Below are positions 33,050-45,462 of a DNA stretch of 64,000 nt, one piece after another. Where the stretch lies: NCBI GenBank assembly GCA_003313425.1, contig NHZP01000027.1:124001-188000 (forward strand), in the 5' to 3' direction. The DNA comes from Pseudopyrenochaeta lycopersici. Taxonomy: Eukaryota; Ascomycota; Dothideomycetes; Pleosporales; Pseudopyrenochaetaceae. Numbering within the stretch: position 1 is the first letter of the stretch; each line of letters opens with the position of its first letter. The notes under the pieces were generated by a model. It ran no database searches and was not told where the DNA came from. It was given only the letters and a program-made list of their open reading frames with translations. The translations under genes were made by a program, and so were the position numbers.

Positions 33050-34802
33050 CAAGCGAAACGCCTAGGTAAGCGGAACGCCCACCCCACTAAAGCTTTACAA
33101 CTTTGCACGTTAATAACTTAATCCTACAAAAAGCTACTACAGCTTATAGTAGCTTAAATTAATCCTCTACTTCTACTATATCTTTTTTACACGTGCGCTT
33201 ATTATATCCTGCCTCTCTATAAGTTTTACAGCGTTAGATACCCCTTATACTAGCACCTGTTTAAGCCCTCTCTACACGCCTCTCTACCTTAAGTTAGGCA
33301 TTAACGTCCCTCTAAGTAATTAAGTCCTCTCCCTCCTCCTTTAATAGGGTCCCTCCCTGCTAGATCTGCTTTTTCTTACACCTTTTCTGCTTAGAAGTAG
33401 CTCTATTTAACTACTTAAGACTAGCTACTCTAGCTTCTAGTAACGTGTGTAAGTATACCTTTAATATTAATTCTTTTTTAACTTATAACACTATCTTAAT
33501 AATAGAATTAGGAGAGGAACTCTTATAGTTACGAATCCTCTTTATAATTAGTGTTGTTTAAGCCTCTATCTCCTAGGCGTTGCTAGGTGTTTTAGGGTGC
33601 TAGGGAGTAGGCCCTAGTAAAGGTAGTGTTAGCGTGCGAGGCTTTACCTTAAGCTTTAATAGCACTACCTCTAGGCTATATAGGACTAGGCTAGTTACTT
33701 AGAAGCTAGATAGAATATTCTGCTGTAAGAACGAGGTCTTGAATACCTCCTTAAAGGAAGCTAGGAATGCTTTTTTATTAATGTAGGTAATATAACTGTC
33801 TGCTAAGACCCTAATCTCTTGCTAGTATACCTGCTTTAATAGCGCAAAGCAGCCTATATTAAGCAGCTGTAGGATATAGGATAAATAGGAAGGTATACAG
33901 AGGGTAATTATCTTATTCTCCTTATATAGATCCTAGAAGGCAAGTAAATTATAGCTCTTATAGCTATTAATTACTAGTAGCTAGTAACTACCTACTATCT
34001 AGGCTACTGTATACTAGATAAAGTGCTATAGCTAGGCTAGACTAAGTTTATTATTAGTCTAGCTGTTCTTACTAAGGCCTATACGCTAGCCCTTAGATAG
34101 ATTAGGTAACTAGGACTTATTATAGTTCTTAGCTTTAAAGATAATAAAGGGTGGAATTGTCTAGCCTATAGCGTTAATATTAGTAATTAACGTTACCTAC
34201 TTGCGGTTGCTAGGTTATATCCCTAGTAGTTAAGTACGTCTCTTAGACGCAGTTACTACCTTAACAGACCCTCCTACGCCTATAGTAAAGCTAGTCTCGT
34301 TAAAGTTATAGGTATCTTTATCTAGGACGCCGTACTTAGCTTTAATATTGCGTATAAGGTTAAACTAGGGGCTAATAACAGCTAGATTACTGCATAGGAC
34401 TCTCTAGTAGTTGCGTAGCCTACTTAGCTAGGATTTAATCTTAAGCTTACGAGAGATAAAGTTTCTAGCCTATTTTTCTCCTACCTGGCTACTACTACGA
34501 GCAGCTAGTAACTAATTTACTATCTTACGGAGATAAGACAGTGTAGGGGCAAATCCTCGCGCGTCTAGCTTCCTTATATATTAGATAATCGCGTCTTCCT
34601 TGTGCCTGTTAAGCTTTAACGAGTTAGGTTAGCTGTCGCATTGTAAAAGCTTTCTAGCGCGTTAGTCGCAGAGAGTTCTTCTAGGAACGTTGTAGACTAC
34701 TGCAGCTTATTAATTACTTAATGTTGCGTCTTTTTTTATTGCTTAGATAGCTAAGATAATTCTATCCTTATAAGGGAGTAATTTAATATTAAGTTGTTAA
34801 GA
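33050..34802 (-). pseudogene. RIP-degraded Fot1-like transposon relic
   Basis: The minus strand from 34802 reads, with TAG/TAA as former Gln/Trp, RIILAI, AAVVYNVPRRTL, a helix-turn-helix-like start, then DKDTYNFNETSFTIGV, KQVTLITNINAIGQTIPPFI, QLLVINSYKSYNLLAF and LSYILQLLNIGCFALLKQVY. These are the DDE_1 core blocks; all three catalytic Asp positions read Asn. The sequence GAACGCCCAC near 33078 and its near-complement GTGGGCGTTT at 34844-34853 may be remains of terminal repeats. The Gypsy LTR begins exactly at 34854, so it may have inserted into this element's end. Confidence 0.7.
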
Positions 34803-34853
34803 CATTGTAGTTAAAGGTAGAAAGAGGTGTGGTCTTGGCAAGAGTGGGCGTTT

Positions 34854-35155
34854 TGTTAGGGTTCAATCCTTTCAGGTTACTAGACGCAGGTGAAAGGGTT
34901 CAATCCTTCCAAGTTACTAGACGCAGGTGAAAGGTAACGATCCTGCCAAGTTACTAGACGCAGGTGAAAGGTAACTGTTACCTCTTACCTTTCACCAAGC
35001 TAGATAACTGGATCGGGACTAGCCTGCTCTAGCTCATGTATATAGGCAGCACCTCTCCCCTAAAGGTGAGAGGTATCTGCTATTTTGTCCATTTCCTTTT
35101 AAATTGAGTTTCTTCAACTAAGACCGTCCTAACTGTGCGTGTTAACTGCCTTACA
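34854..35155 (+). repeat. 5' LTR of the Gypsy element (302 bp)
   Basis: Begins TGTTAGGG and ends CTTACA. Contains three copies of a 21-bp unit (GTTACTAGACGCAGG...) at 34876, 34913 and 34950, 37 bp apart. A TATA-like GTATATAGG is at about 35038-35046. Compared with the 3' LTR, the differences are transitions (C/T, G/A). Confidence 0.9.
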
Positions 35156-38100
35156 TAATAGCAGATCATACAGCGCTTTAGCTCCTCTCCGTGGTTAACA
35201 CACAGTTACTTAAGCTGTTACCTCTTAGGTAAGTTTAACAGTAAGGTAGTACTAACGTACTAGGACCAGATCCTATCCCCCCTTAGTTAAGCTTTAGGAT
35301 AGCCCTCGCATAATAGTTAATTTACAGTGCTATCCTCTACTGCTAGTTTAGCTAAAATTTTATAAGCTATTCCCCCTTAGTTAAGCTTTAGAATAGCCTA
35401 GAATTTGCTAGGTTTCCTTACTAGTAACCTGTTTCGCACCTTAGTACCTGCGCTTTGCGCTACCTAAACACTAGGATTGTTATTAATAAGACACGTCCTA
35501 TTATTCCCTTCCTTAAATAGGAACACTCTAGGGATTACTCCTACTTTTATACACTACAGTCTGTGCGTGTGTTTTAATTGCGCGCACGTGCCGCCTTAAG
35601 CACGCATTCACCCTCTAAAACTTCCTAATTAGGTAATTCTCTAAACTTAGCCTGTGCACGACACTCCTAAGTATTTCTCTTAGTCCTAGTAACCTTACCT
35701 AACTAATAATACTACTTAACTAATAGTTAAATCTTAAGTCTGCTTACTAAAGCTTAAGGGTTCCCTCTAGTTTTACATCTACTCTTACTTCTATCTAACC
35801 TTCTTTGTTCAGCCTGATAGCAGACAGCTCTTATAACGAAGGGTCCTCTAGCTAGCAGCCTAAATTTTAAGCCTATTAAAAAGACAACGCGTTAGCTAAA
35901 ACACAGGCGGCTCGTGATCAACTTAAGGAAAGGGCTTATTAACACTAGGAGAAGAACAAGAATAAGGCTATAGAGGATTTAGAACTAGTTATCTTAGAAA
36001 ACCCTATTATTAAAGACGTAGAGTACCCTAAATTTGCGCTAACAAGCTCCCGTGCCTACTTATTAACTAAAGAAGTTAACCTATATTCCTTCTCTCGCAA
36101 TGCAACACAGCGTGCTATAGGAGCTTATTAAATACAGCTACGTAAGGAAGCTACTAATCTAGGTCTCCCTAAGAACTTTAATAACTATCTTCCTCTAGGT
36201 AGCCTTCTAAGGTTACTACTATCCGCGAGCTTAAGTCTACCTACTTCTATTTAGTAATTAGCACTCTTAGGTATCTAGCTTGTAAAGAACTACCTTAGTA
36301 AGTTCTTAAGCCTTAAGCCTACGTAACTTACACGCCTAACAACACTATTTAGGTGTGCCCTGCATACTCTTAACAAGGATAAGAAGTCGTTAGAGATATA
36401 CTACCTTAACGCTTCTACTCTAAAGCAGGAACTAACTAAATAATAACGCAGCTTTACTTAATAAAAGGATAAGCTAGTTAAAGAATATAATAAGCTTAGT
36501 AAGTAGTAGAATAAGCTCGTCGCTAACTATAAGACCTTAGAAGGTTCGTTGCAAGAAATTAAGAATAAGCGTAACTCTGCGTTGCGCGACTGTTTATTGT
36601 CTAGCTCTCCTAAGGTTTTAGGCCTTACTAGACTTACCCTATTGCAGCTAGCCCCAGAAGCTATAAATAAGCCTCTACTAAGAGGAATAAGTACGCCTAT
36701 ACGAATCCTCCTATAAGGTAACGCAGCGGGCGGTATTCTTAATAAGTTTAGTTCCCCTTAGCGTGTCCTACTCTTAACTAACCTTTCTCTTACTCGCGAA
36801 TACTAAACATCCCTAGGCGATATAGTAACGCTAAGCCCTTATCTAACTAAGCTCTACTATAAGATTAAGGGGTTATATTAGTTCTTATCTATAAAGAATA
36901 AGTAAATTTAGGTGCCTCTAGTGTACTCTAGGGGTCTTAATCTTTATAGGTAGATTACAAAGATGCTTAACTATTTTAAAAATAATAGGTTAGACTAGTA
37001 ACATAATAACATGCGAGCATAATTTATCTTTTAAGCTACTAGTGGTTCTGCTTAAACCTTACTGCGAGAGCCTAATAGGTTTTTATATTAATATAAGGAC
37101 GACTTTAAGTATTTTTATATCCTTAACTCTATCTTTAGTAACTGTAACTACTACGTTATAGCAGAACAGCGATATAATGCTTTAGTCTTCCTAGAACGTA
37201 GCTTACTAGAATACCCTACTACAGTTAAAGCATAGGCTCTGTTCTAGACAGAGTTTAACGCTATTACTACTTAGCTTAGATAGATTACTGTAACTTAAGC
37301 GTATAAGCTTTAGGCTAAGCTTCTAGGCTATCTCTAACAGAGCCTTAGCAGCGCGCCCGCTGTCTATACTGCTGCTAACTTCTAATCTCTTTGCAATATA
37401 ATTAACAATGCATGTTAGAGCTACGACCTCTAGCAATTACCTTAGTATCTTGCTAATTAAACAAAGGGGCGTAACGCGCTAGCTAGACTAAGCCTAGCAC
37501 CGCCTCGTAAATTTATTCTAAGGATAGCAGCAGATAAGCCTATTAAGAAAGCTAGTAAGCCTGCTCTAGGCCTACGTCTGTTATTTAAAGACAATAGAAT
37601 AGGTGACTACAAGCCAGCTAACAGTCCTAAGCCTTATAACGCAGACTCTAGCTGTAACTAGTATTAAGGAAATCCGCGCGGTAACCTAGCTACTAATTAT
37701 TACGTGCACGTAAGCCTAGAGACTAGTTACTCTAACTACAAAGGAGCCTCTAATAGTAATAGTAGCGAGGCTAAGGACGTTATTTATTTAGGGGAAGAGT
37801 AACCCTAAATAAAAGTCCTTTATCTAGGGTTAATAATTAGTCTTAGGAAACTGCGCTAGCTACTACCTACTAGGGCGGCATACATAAGCCTGTGGCGCAG
37901 GCACTCTTACGACGCACACAGGCTGTCTAGAAAGATAAGCTATATCTAGACAGCTTAGACTAGTTTACTTTCTTAAGCATAATTAGATAATAAGAAAACG
38001 CCCCTTACGTTACCTGGACATTAGCAGACGATAGGGTAGATATAAACTTTATCTTACGACTGTTCCTCTAGCTTACCTAGGAGTTCTAACTAATTCCTCT

Positions 38101-38699
38101 TATTATACCTATTATATGCGAAAGATATAAAGGCGTTACTTTAGAATCTATTACTTATAAGGTTAAATTCTATATAAAAATTAATTCCTACTTTAAGTAT
38201 ACTTCCGCCTATATTCTTAACTAGTGTAGGGCCTTTAACCTAGTATTAGGATTCTGCTAGAGGAAACTGCACGTACTACGCTTCAATTACTATTAAGGTA
38301 TAATTAAATTCCCTAACGCATACTACTAAATAGAATGCTAGTAATACTTGTATATACTACGAGTTGTCTGCGAGCGAGCTACGCCTAACGCCTCTATATA
38401 GCCTAGTTCCTCTACAGATTGCAGGAGTAAAGGTAAGACTAGCTAATGATAGGTAAAGTTAGATACTGCAGCCCTAGTAAAGTTAGACGACAAACACTAA
38501 GTACTATACTAGCAAACTAAACCTGCGGTAGGTATTAAGGTTGTCTTACTACAAGCTATTTAGGCGTTTACTAAACAAAAAAACTACCCTCTATTTATAA
38601 TAGTTCGGCGCTTACTACTAGGAGTGTTACGAAAAATCTATCGCGTAGCGGTATAAAAGGACTATGATAAGTTCTTTAACCCTCCTAAGGAAGTCTTAT

Positions 38700-40150
38700 T
38701 AAAAGACATCCTACCTCTGCACCTGCTTAAGGAATATGCCTTAGTTATTCTTATATTTAATAAAGCAGCCGCAGCTAAGCTCCTAGATTACTTAGAATAT
38801 AACTATAAGATTAAGCTTAAGCTAGGAGCTAAGGTGCCTAATTATTAAGTAAGACTATTTTCTAGTAAATAGTTTAAAGCTATTAAGTAATATATTTAGG
38901 AGATAGAGGCCTAGGATTTTATCTTCTAGGGACTCTCTACTGCACGAAATAACTTACTTATTATTACTAAACCTAGTAGTAGCATCTAAGTCTACGTAGA
39001 TTATTAAGACCTTAATAAAGCCTCTATTAAAGATTAATACCTAATTCCTTTCTTTTATAAGACTTTAGCTAAGCTTAACAAAGCTGTTATCTTTTCTAAA
39101 TTTAATATTGTGCACGCTTTATATTAAATTCGCATAAAGCCTAGTTTAGAGTAGCTTACTGCTTTCTTAACGCGTTAGGGCACTTATTAATACTGCGTGA
39201 TGCCTATAGGCCTCTGTAATACTCTAGCCACGTTTCAAAGAGTAATTAATAGCGCTCTTTTTAAGTACCTTAATAAGTTTTATACTGCCTATCTAGATAA
39301 TATCTTAGTTTTCTTAGAATTAGTAGAAGCCCACATAGAGTATATTAAAAAGGTGCTTACGCGCCTTAAGGAAAAAGGGTTCTATGTAGACCCGCGCAAA
39401 TTAGAATTTTACACAGACTATATTAAGTTCCTAGGTATAATAATTATAAATAAGGGTATTAAAATTAACCTAGAGAAGATTAAGGCTATACAGTAATAGG
39501 AAATACTAAAGACTACCTAAGATGTGCTTGCTTTCCTTAGGTATACTAGCTTCTCCTAGCGCTTTATTAAAGGCTACTTAAAGATAGCGTTACTACTCAC
39601 ACGCCTCATTAAGGCTACTATTATAGAAAAGAAAAGTAGTAATCCTAATAAACCTACTTATAAGAAGGTTTATTATAAGCTAATTATATAGGAGGAAGAG
39701 GAAGTAAAAGCTTTTAAGGCTCTTAAAGTAGTATTTCGTGTAGGCGTAGTGTTAAAGCATTTTAATCCTGCTAAGCAAATCTATATCTTTACTAATGCGT
39801 TAGGATAGGTATTAGGCAGGGTTATAAAGCAATATAATAATAAGGACGTCCTATAACCTATTACTTTCTTTTTAAAGAAACACTCTCTAGCAGAGTGTAA
39901 CTATAATATCTATAATCTTAAACTTATAGTAATTATATAGGTATTTAAGGAATAGGAGCCTAAACTTATAGGCTCTTCTTAACTAATATAGGTAATAATA
40001 GACTATAAGAACCTAGAATAGTTTATAATAACTAAAAAACTTAGCTAATAGTAAGCACGGTAGTCCTTATTTCTTAGCTAGTTTAACTTTAAGATTGTTT
40101 ATGCCCCTAGGGAAACTAATAGTAAAGTAGACGCTTTAAGCTGTTAACCT
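38700..40150 (+). pseudogene. Gypsy reverse transcriptase - RNase H region
   Basis: The longest unbroken piece, 39197-39496, reads MPIGLCNTLATFQRVINSAL, then FYTAYLDNILVFLE (YLDD changed to YLDN, so the active site is lost), KGFYVDPRKLEFYTD and IKFLGIIIINKGIKI. Upstream, YCVMPIGL is preceded by a RIP-damaged palm segment; downstream come AFLRYTSFY-like and RNase H segments. The frame is interrupted mainly by TAA/TAG. Confidence 0.85.
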
Positions 40151-40599
40151 TAGGATACCTTAACAGACGTAGAAGACCCTTATTACAGTACACGGGCTGC
40201 TATTCTTAGACTCTAAGTGCTCTCCCTAGGCATGCAACTAGTAGTTGTAACAGCCTTGCGCGCCTTAGCCCTTAGTTAACCTAAGTCCCTAGACTAAATG
40301 TCCTAGGAATAAGCTAAGGTAGTGTAATTTTACTTTACCTGTGCTTGTAGAATAGACTTTCCTGCGGAATTTAATAATAATAATAATAATTCTACGCCTA
40401 TTAACAGTATAATAGATCCTTCGCTGCCCTATTACAAGGACGACTATTAGTTAACAGAAGAAATCCTAAACGCTGCGTACGCTAATAATGCTATAGCTAA
40501 AAAGGCCTTCGAAGCTATTAACATAGAAACTGCTAAATTGCTATTATAGTTTTATAAGAATAGCTACTACTTCTCTACTGTAGACTTGTTAAGCACAGG

Positions 40600-42110
40600 T
40601 GAAGGAGCTTCCTAACGCCTGTGGATAGATAAGACTAGGCTTTACGTGCCTCTTAACTTATAGTTACGCTAACGTATTATAGAGTTGTGTTACGACTACT
40701 AAATCGCTAGTTATAAGGGCCCTCGCAACACGTTCTTCCTTATGTACTCGCGGTATTACTAGCTAAAGATGCACCTGTTAATTCAATAGTATTACGACGC
40801 GTGCGCTACTTGTCGCTGAATAAAAAGCCCTTAGGATAGTAAGTATAGTTACTTGCGGCTACTGCTAGTGCCTTATAGATGCTGGACGGAAATTTTAGTT
40901 AATTTTATTTAAGATTTACCTGCCTCTTAGCTTAATAGCTGTACTTTTAAGAATATCCTCGTTATTATAGACCGCCTTATGAAAAGACGGTATTTTTTTC
41001 CTACGTATGGCTGTACTGCAGCTAAAGCCGCTAGGTGCTTTATAGAAGTCTTTAAATTGTATAGTATTCCTCTTAGTATTGTCTCTAACTGCAGTTTAAA
41101 TTTTGTTAGTTAGTTTTAGAGGCGGGTCTGTGAGCGACTGCGTATCTAACAGCGCTTGTTAACGGCCTATTACCTTGAAACAGACGGGTAGACTAAGCGG
41201 GCAAATTAAGCCTTAGAAATTTATCTTTGTTAGTATATTAACTACGCGTAAACTGACTAGGCTGCCTAGCTTTACGTCGCTGAGTTTCAGGCCAATGATA
41301 CAGTTAACGCCTCTACAGGTATGACGCTATTCTTTGCGGATCTTAGATATTACCCTTGCAGTGGTATACACCTAGGGGAAAACTGCGATGAAAAGCTTAG
41401 TAGCGCTGCAGCTAGTAATAAAATCTAAGTAGACGAGCTTATAAACACCCACGCGGACCTAGTTACTTATTTATAAGAATAAATGCTATAGGCTTAATAG
41501 GAACAAGCTTACTACGCTAACACCTCTTGCTAATTAGTGCTAAAGTATGCTGTTAGAGACTAAGTTATAGTTAATATAATTAATTAGTCTACTAAATAGG
41601 AATTAAAGAAGCTGGACCTTAAGTGGGCAGGGCCTTACAGCGTTACGAGAGTCGTGCATGACAGCTAGGCGTATTAATTAGACCTTCTACCAGACATGTT
41701 AGGCAGCGGAGTTTTTCCTGTGTTTTACCCTAAGCTTCTTTAGCCTACGCCCTTAAAAGGGCTTCTAGATTAAGCGCTAGCTTAGCTAGTAGCTGTTAAG
41801 GTAATTAATCCTAACGGCGAGGTTTAAGACGAGTGGCTTATTAACGATTTTCTTAATTGCTAGCAAACTAGCGTTAAAGGCTGCTGAAAGCGCGAGTAGC
41901 AGTACCTAATTAAATAGACTGGATACCCGAAACCTACCTAGTACCTGGTAACTGAGTACTCTGACAACTACGACGCTTATCTGTTTTATTAGCGACAGCC
42001 TAATAAGCCTAAGCTACCTACTTATTGTATGCCTCCAAATTAGTTACTACTTAACAAGGATAGGCTAGCTGCAGAAGAGTATCTTAGCGGCGACGAAGGT
42101 ATCTAAAAAG
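40600..42110 (+). pseudogene. Gypsy integrase with C-terminal chromodomain
   Basis: Read through TAG/TAA, a zinc-binding region ends in QQYYDACATCR. The catalytic core has ILVIIDRLMKRRYFFP, IVSNCSLNFVSQF (Asp to Asn) and LETDGQTKRANQALE, so one of the three acidic residues is lost. The chromodomain follows: EWLINDFLNC, QYLIK, GYPKP and YLVTEYSDNYDAY. The chromodomain explains the tendency of such elements to insert into heterochromatin-like DNA. Confidence 0.85.
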
Positions 42111-42547
42111 TTTTGCTTAAGTTGGCGCGCCTTAATTTGCCTTAATTTGCGCGCCTCTAGCCTTGATTTGCGCGCCTTTAGCCTTAATTCGCGTATCTAT
42201 AGCCTTAAGATTGCTCGCCTTCGCCCTTACTCTGCGCAGTGCGCCTTGCTTTGCGCGCTACGTCTAGGGACCTTGTAACTAAATAAAAATTGCAAAGGTT
42301 GCTCCTATATGTATTATACGAAGGTCTTTAGGTTCTGTTTTCGCGTTACGGGGTAGAAGTGTTAGAAAACACCTTAGAGCTCGGCGATTTTGTATAGGAA
42401 ACTGTTTAGACATGCGCAGCGCTATATAAAGCCTATTGCTAGATTTACTAAGTTAGAGGGACTTAGTAGTAAATAGTTTTCTTATGTTTTATCTTAAATT
42501 TTTATCTCTTAGTTTAGAGGCCCTTACTATTTTAAAGGGGGGGGTCG

Positions 42548-42849
42548 TGTTAGGGTTTAATCCTTTCAAGTTACTAGACGCAGGTGAAAGGGTTTAATCC
42601 TTCTAAGTTACTAGACGCAGGTGAAAGGTAATGATCTTGCCAAGTTACTAGACGCAGGTGAAAGGTAACTGTTACCTCTTACCTTTCACTAAGCTAGATA
42701 ACTGGATTAGGACTAGCCTGCTCTAGCTCATGTATATAGGCAGCACCTCTCCCCTGAAGGTGAGAGGTATCTGCTATTTTGTCCATTTCCTTTTAAATTG
42801 AGTTTCTTCAACTAAGACCGTCCCAACTGTGCGTGTTGACTGCCTTACA
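42548..42849 (+). repeat. 3' LTR of the Gypsy element (302 bp)
   Basis: Same length, ends and internal triple repeat (42570, 42607, 42644) as the 5' LTR. Immediately follows the polypurine tract. Confidence 0.9.
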
Positions 42850-42854
42850 CCTCT

Positions 42855-43430
42855 GCACGTTCTTAGACTTAGCGATCTATATTTAACATAATATTTAGTG
42901 CAGCTTAATCTTTATAAGACGCGGTATAGAAATTAGCTATAATATCCTTAAAAGTATTTAGTTAAGGATAGACACGAAGTTTGTCTAATATTAAGCCTGT
43001 ATAATAAGCTAATGCGTAACCTAAATAGTTAAAGAATAGGTTCGCTAGGATAAGTGCGCTCGCCTCCTCTTTATAGGAGAGTAAAAGCGCTTTGCTAGTT
43101 ACAGCCTCCTAATATGTCCACGCGCGCCCTACCCACTCCTCGCTCTCTAGAACTGCTAGATCAGTAACGTCTAGGTGACTAGAGTTAAGCATGCGAGTAA
43201 GTGCCGGCAGCGCGGCTGATGAGAGAACAACCAGGACTTCATCTGCTCGCGCGTAGATATAGCCCATGCTCTCAAGTGTCTGCGTTCGCTCAGGCTCCAT
43301 AGATAGGACGCAGAATGCGTCAATCTAAATACTCGAGCAGGAGGGCTGATGTCGGGTGAAGGTTTGCAAGGCAGGGATCGTGCGATCCGAAACTAGAAGT
43401 GATGGATCGAAGGGGTTATGCCCGCGGCCA
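42855..43430 (-). pseudogene. HET-domain (heterokaryon incompatibility) gene relic
   Basis: On the minus strand from about 43430 the frame reads a stop at an expected Trp, then IDAFCVLSMEPERTQTLESM, GYIYARADEVLVVLSSAALP, LAVLESEEWVGRAWTY and, after TAG at 43109, EAVTSKALLLSYKEEASA. The blocks W-I-D-A-F/L-C, Y..A..v.v.Ls, and EEW..RaWT-Q-E are the conserved core of HET domains. Stops fit TGG-to-TAG and CAG-to-TAG. The 3' portion meets the Gypsy LTR at 42849, and the sequence becomes TA-rich toward it. HET proteins trigger cell death after fusion of incompatible hyphae; this copy cannot make a full protein. Confidence 0.75.
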
Positions 43431-45462
43431 GGGCCCTATGTGTATGAGATGCAAGAGTATGCGAGGTTAATTTCATCACTACTTCGCTCGTTCACGCCTC
43501 ATTAGCCCTTGGTGTTAAAATCCTGGCCTGTCAAGATATACCAGCTTAAATGATCTAATTTTCCCTGCACAAGACGCTTTCCATTACATAGGGGGGACAT
43601 TATTCATTATTTTATCTGCAAAATATTTGGAAGGGTAAAAGTTCTAGGAGAGAATTCGGATCTACAAGACAATTTCAGGGCTACTTCTCCGACTCAAAAT
43701 GTGGCTTCTCCCACATTACCTCCGTCCGCCTCTTTGAATGACCTGGTAGCCCACTGTCGAGACAATTCCTTTCGAAGAAGTTGAATTTGCTTATCTTTCG
43801 GCGCGACAGTGCGCAAGCGAGCTGCAAAAGCAGACCAGGGCGGTCGCTGTGTCTCGCGCGGACGGACGAGCACCAGGGACGGCACGCGGGCGACGGCCTT
43901 GCGCTACAAGGCCTGTTGGGGGAGGGGGGTGTGGTTGATGGCGGTGAAGTTGTTCTGATGGAACTGCGAGTCTGCACAAGGGGAGCCCAGCCGCCGCCTG
44001 TGGGAGGTCTGATTGAGCGAGGCGACTAACCTAGCTTCACGCCGCCTCCTTGCGCCCTGGCCCCCTTCGTTCGCACGGCCCGTCTTAACAACTAGCGCCA
44101 CTTTCGCCAACCAGCACCAAACTTCGACGCATAGACTGCCCGCGGTTCACCACAACTGGCCTTGTCCAGCTTCGGATAGTTGTCACCGGCTCCATGGTAA
44201 GAAAGTCCAGTCCAAGGCTGGGTTCTCCTCGCGCGGCTTAGGAAAGCTTCCGTCCTGCATCCCACTCTGGCCCCGAGCACCTGCCCTGCGACGCTCTCAA
44301 AACTCTTCCTCCTCCCAGGCCATGACGCGTGTTGGGCTGTCTGCAAATCCTCTCCAACCAACCAGCTGCTAACGGGATCGTAAGCTGGACTTGCTTTGCC
44401 CTCTGCGACTGCCGAGGCTCCCCTCCATCAGCGTGCCCCGGCGATCAAACTGGCTTTTGCTGTTTAGTTCTGGGAGCATCCGTAGTCGTTGCCCAAGTCG
44501 TCTGTCATACATAGCCGCATGGCCTGAGCGGATCTCGGCTGGCATATGTAAGGATGGCTGATCCGGACGCGCCTGCGCAAAAGGAACCCGTTTGGACTCG
44601 GCAATCTTGTCTATAATGGCCAGTTTCCACCCGCCTCACTCCCAGTCCACTCGACCTGCATCACAGCCCACTTTGGCCCAGGTCACTTCTCCTCATATTT
44701 TCCACCCGTTATCATCAGCGGGCCCTATCACAACGCCATTAAATAATTCTGTACACCAACAATGTGCGATTACACTCAGGTTCAATACAAGTGCAGTCAT
44801 CTCCGCTATGTTGTTAGCGCCTGGTGCACAAAATATCAAGAGACTCACAGAAGATGTCCTGCAAATGTCGTTGCGATGTAAGACTTATTCACAGGGCGAA
44901 TACACGATACTAACTGTTGCAATAGAGAATACAAACTCGACGAAAACTGCAGTTCGTTCACCTTCCTCTCAACGAACACTGCGAACTAATTCCAACTCAT
45001 CCAAGGCGATTGTAAAAGTTTATCTACCCCTCTCATCCGTACATCATATATGAGAATGCACAACCCGGAGAATGTGGACGGATACGCAGACACTCGCCTA
45101 TACTCTCTAGGTGAGCAGTGATACTTCCTTACATAATGTCTACAGCATCCAACTAGTGATGGAGGTGGCAGCAGCGAAACCAGCATCGCACTGTCGTCGC
45201 ATATTCCATGAGGGCATTCAGAAGCCACGGCCGCCGACAAAGTTGTCATCAGCTCTCCGCACCTACTTCGAGCTGTTGCACACATAGCTGTGCCCAATGT
45301 TCGCTGTGCCAAGTGCAGCTTTGGCGGGACACATCGTGCGACGCTCATGACGATATTCGGTTGAAGCTCGACAATCGACTAAGCTGCGCTGCGCGTAATC
45401 GTGCGGTCTATGAGTGTTTACATGCACGCTGGAACCTATAACTCTTAAGTGCCAAAGGCTAA
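43431..45462. other. 2-kb balanced-to-GC-rich region without a supported gene
   Basis: Numerous overlapping frames on both strands are rich in Ser, Pro and Arg and have no family motif. 44616-45053 plus (MASFHPPHSQSTRP...) is the longest ATG-started frame on the plus strand, but it shows no domain or codon bias I can rely on. It could be an old gene or noncoding DNA. Confidence 0.4.

Larger units (their letters stand above)
34854..42849 (+). mobile_element. Full-length chromodomain-type Gypsy (Ty3) retrotransposon, about 8.0 kb, RIP-degraded
   Basis: Two 302-bp LTRs bracket an internal region in canonical order: gag-like (about 35.9-37.8 kb), protease-like (about 38.0-38.35 kb; FNLVLGF near its end), reverse transcriptase, RNase H (about 39.7-40.15 kb), integrase and a C-terminal chromodomain. 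A polypurine tract (AAAGGGGGGGG) at 42534-42544 sits just before the 3' LTR. The 5-bp flanks differ (CGTTT on the left, CCTCT on the right), so no target duplication survives. TAG/TAA stops at Gln/Trp positions are scattered throughout. Confidence 0.9.

Noticed and set aside
43681..44110. Arg/Pro-rich frames of 60-98 codons
   Set aside because: The GC-rich sequence opens all frames together; no start context, intron or domain support.
44511..44560. A-box-like GCATGGCCTGAGCGGAT resembling the start of a tRNA
   Set aside because: No GGTTCRA box follows within 100 bp and the arms do not fold; taken as chance.
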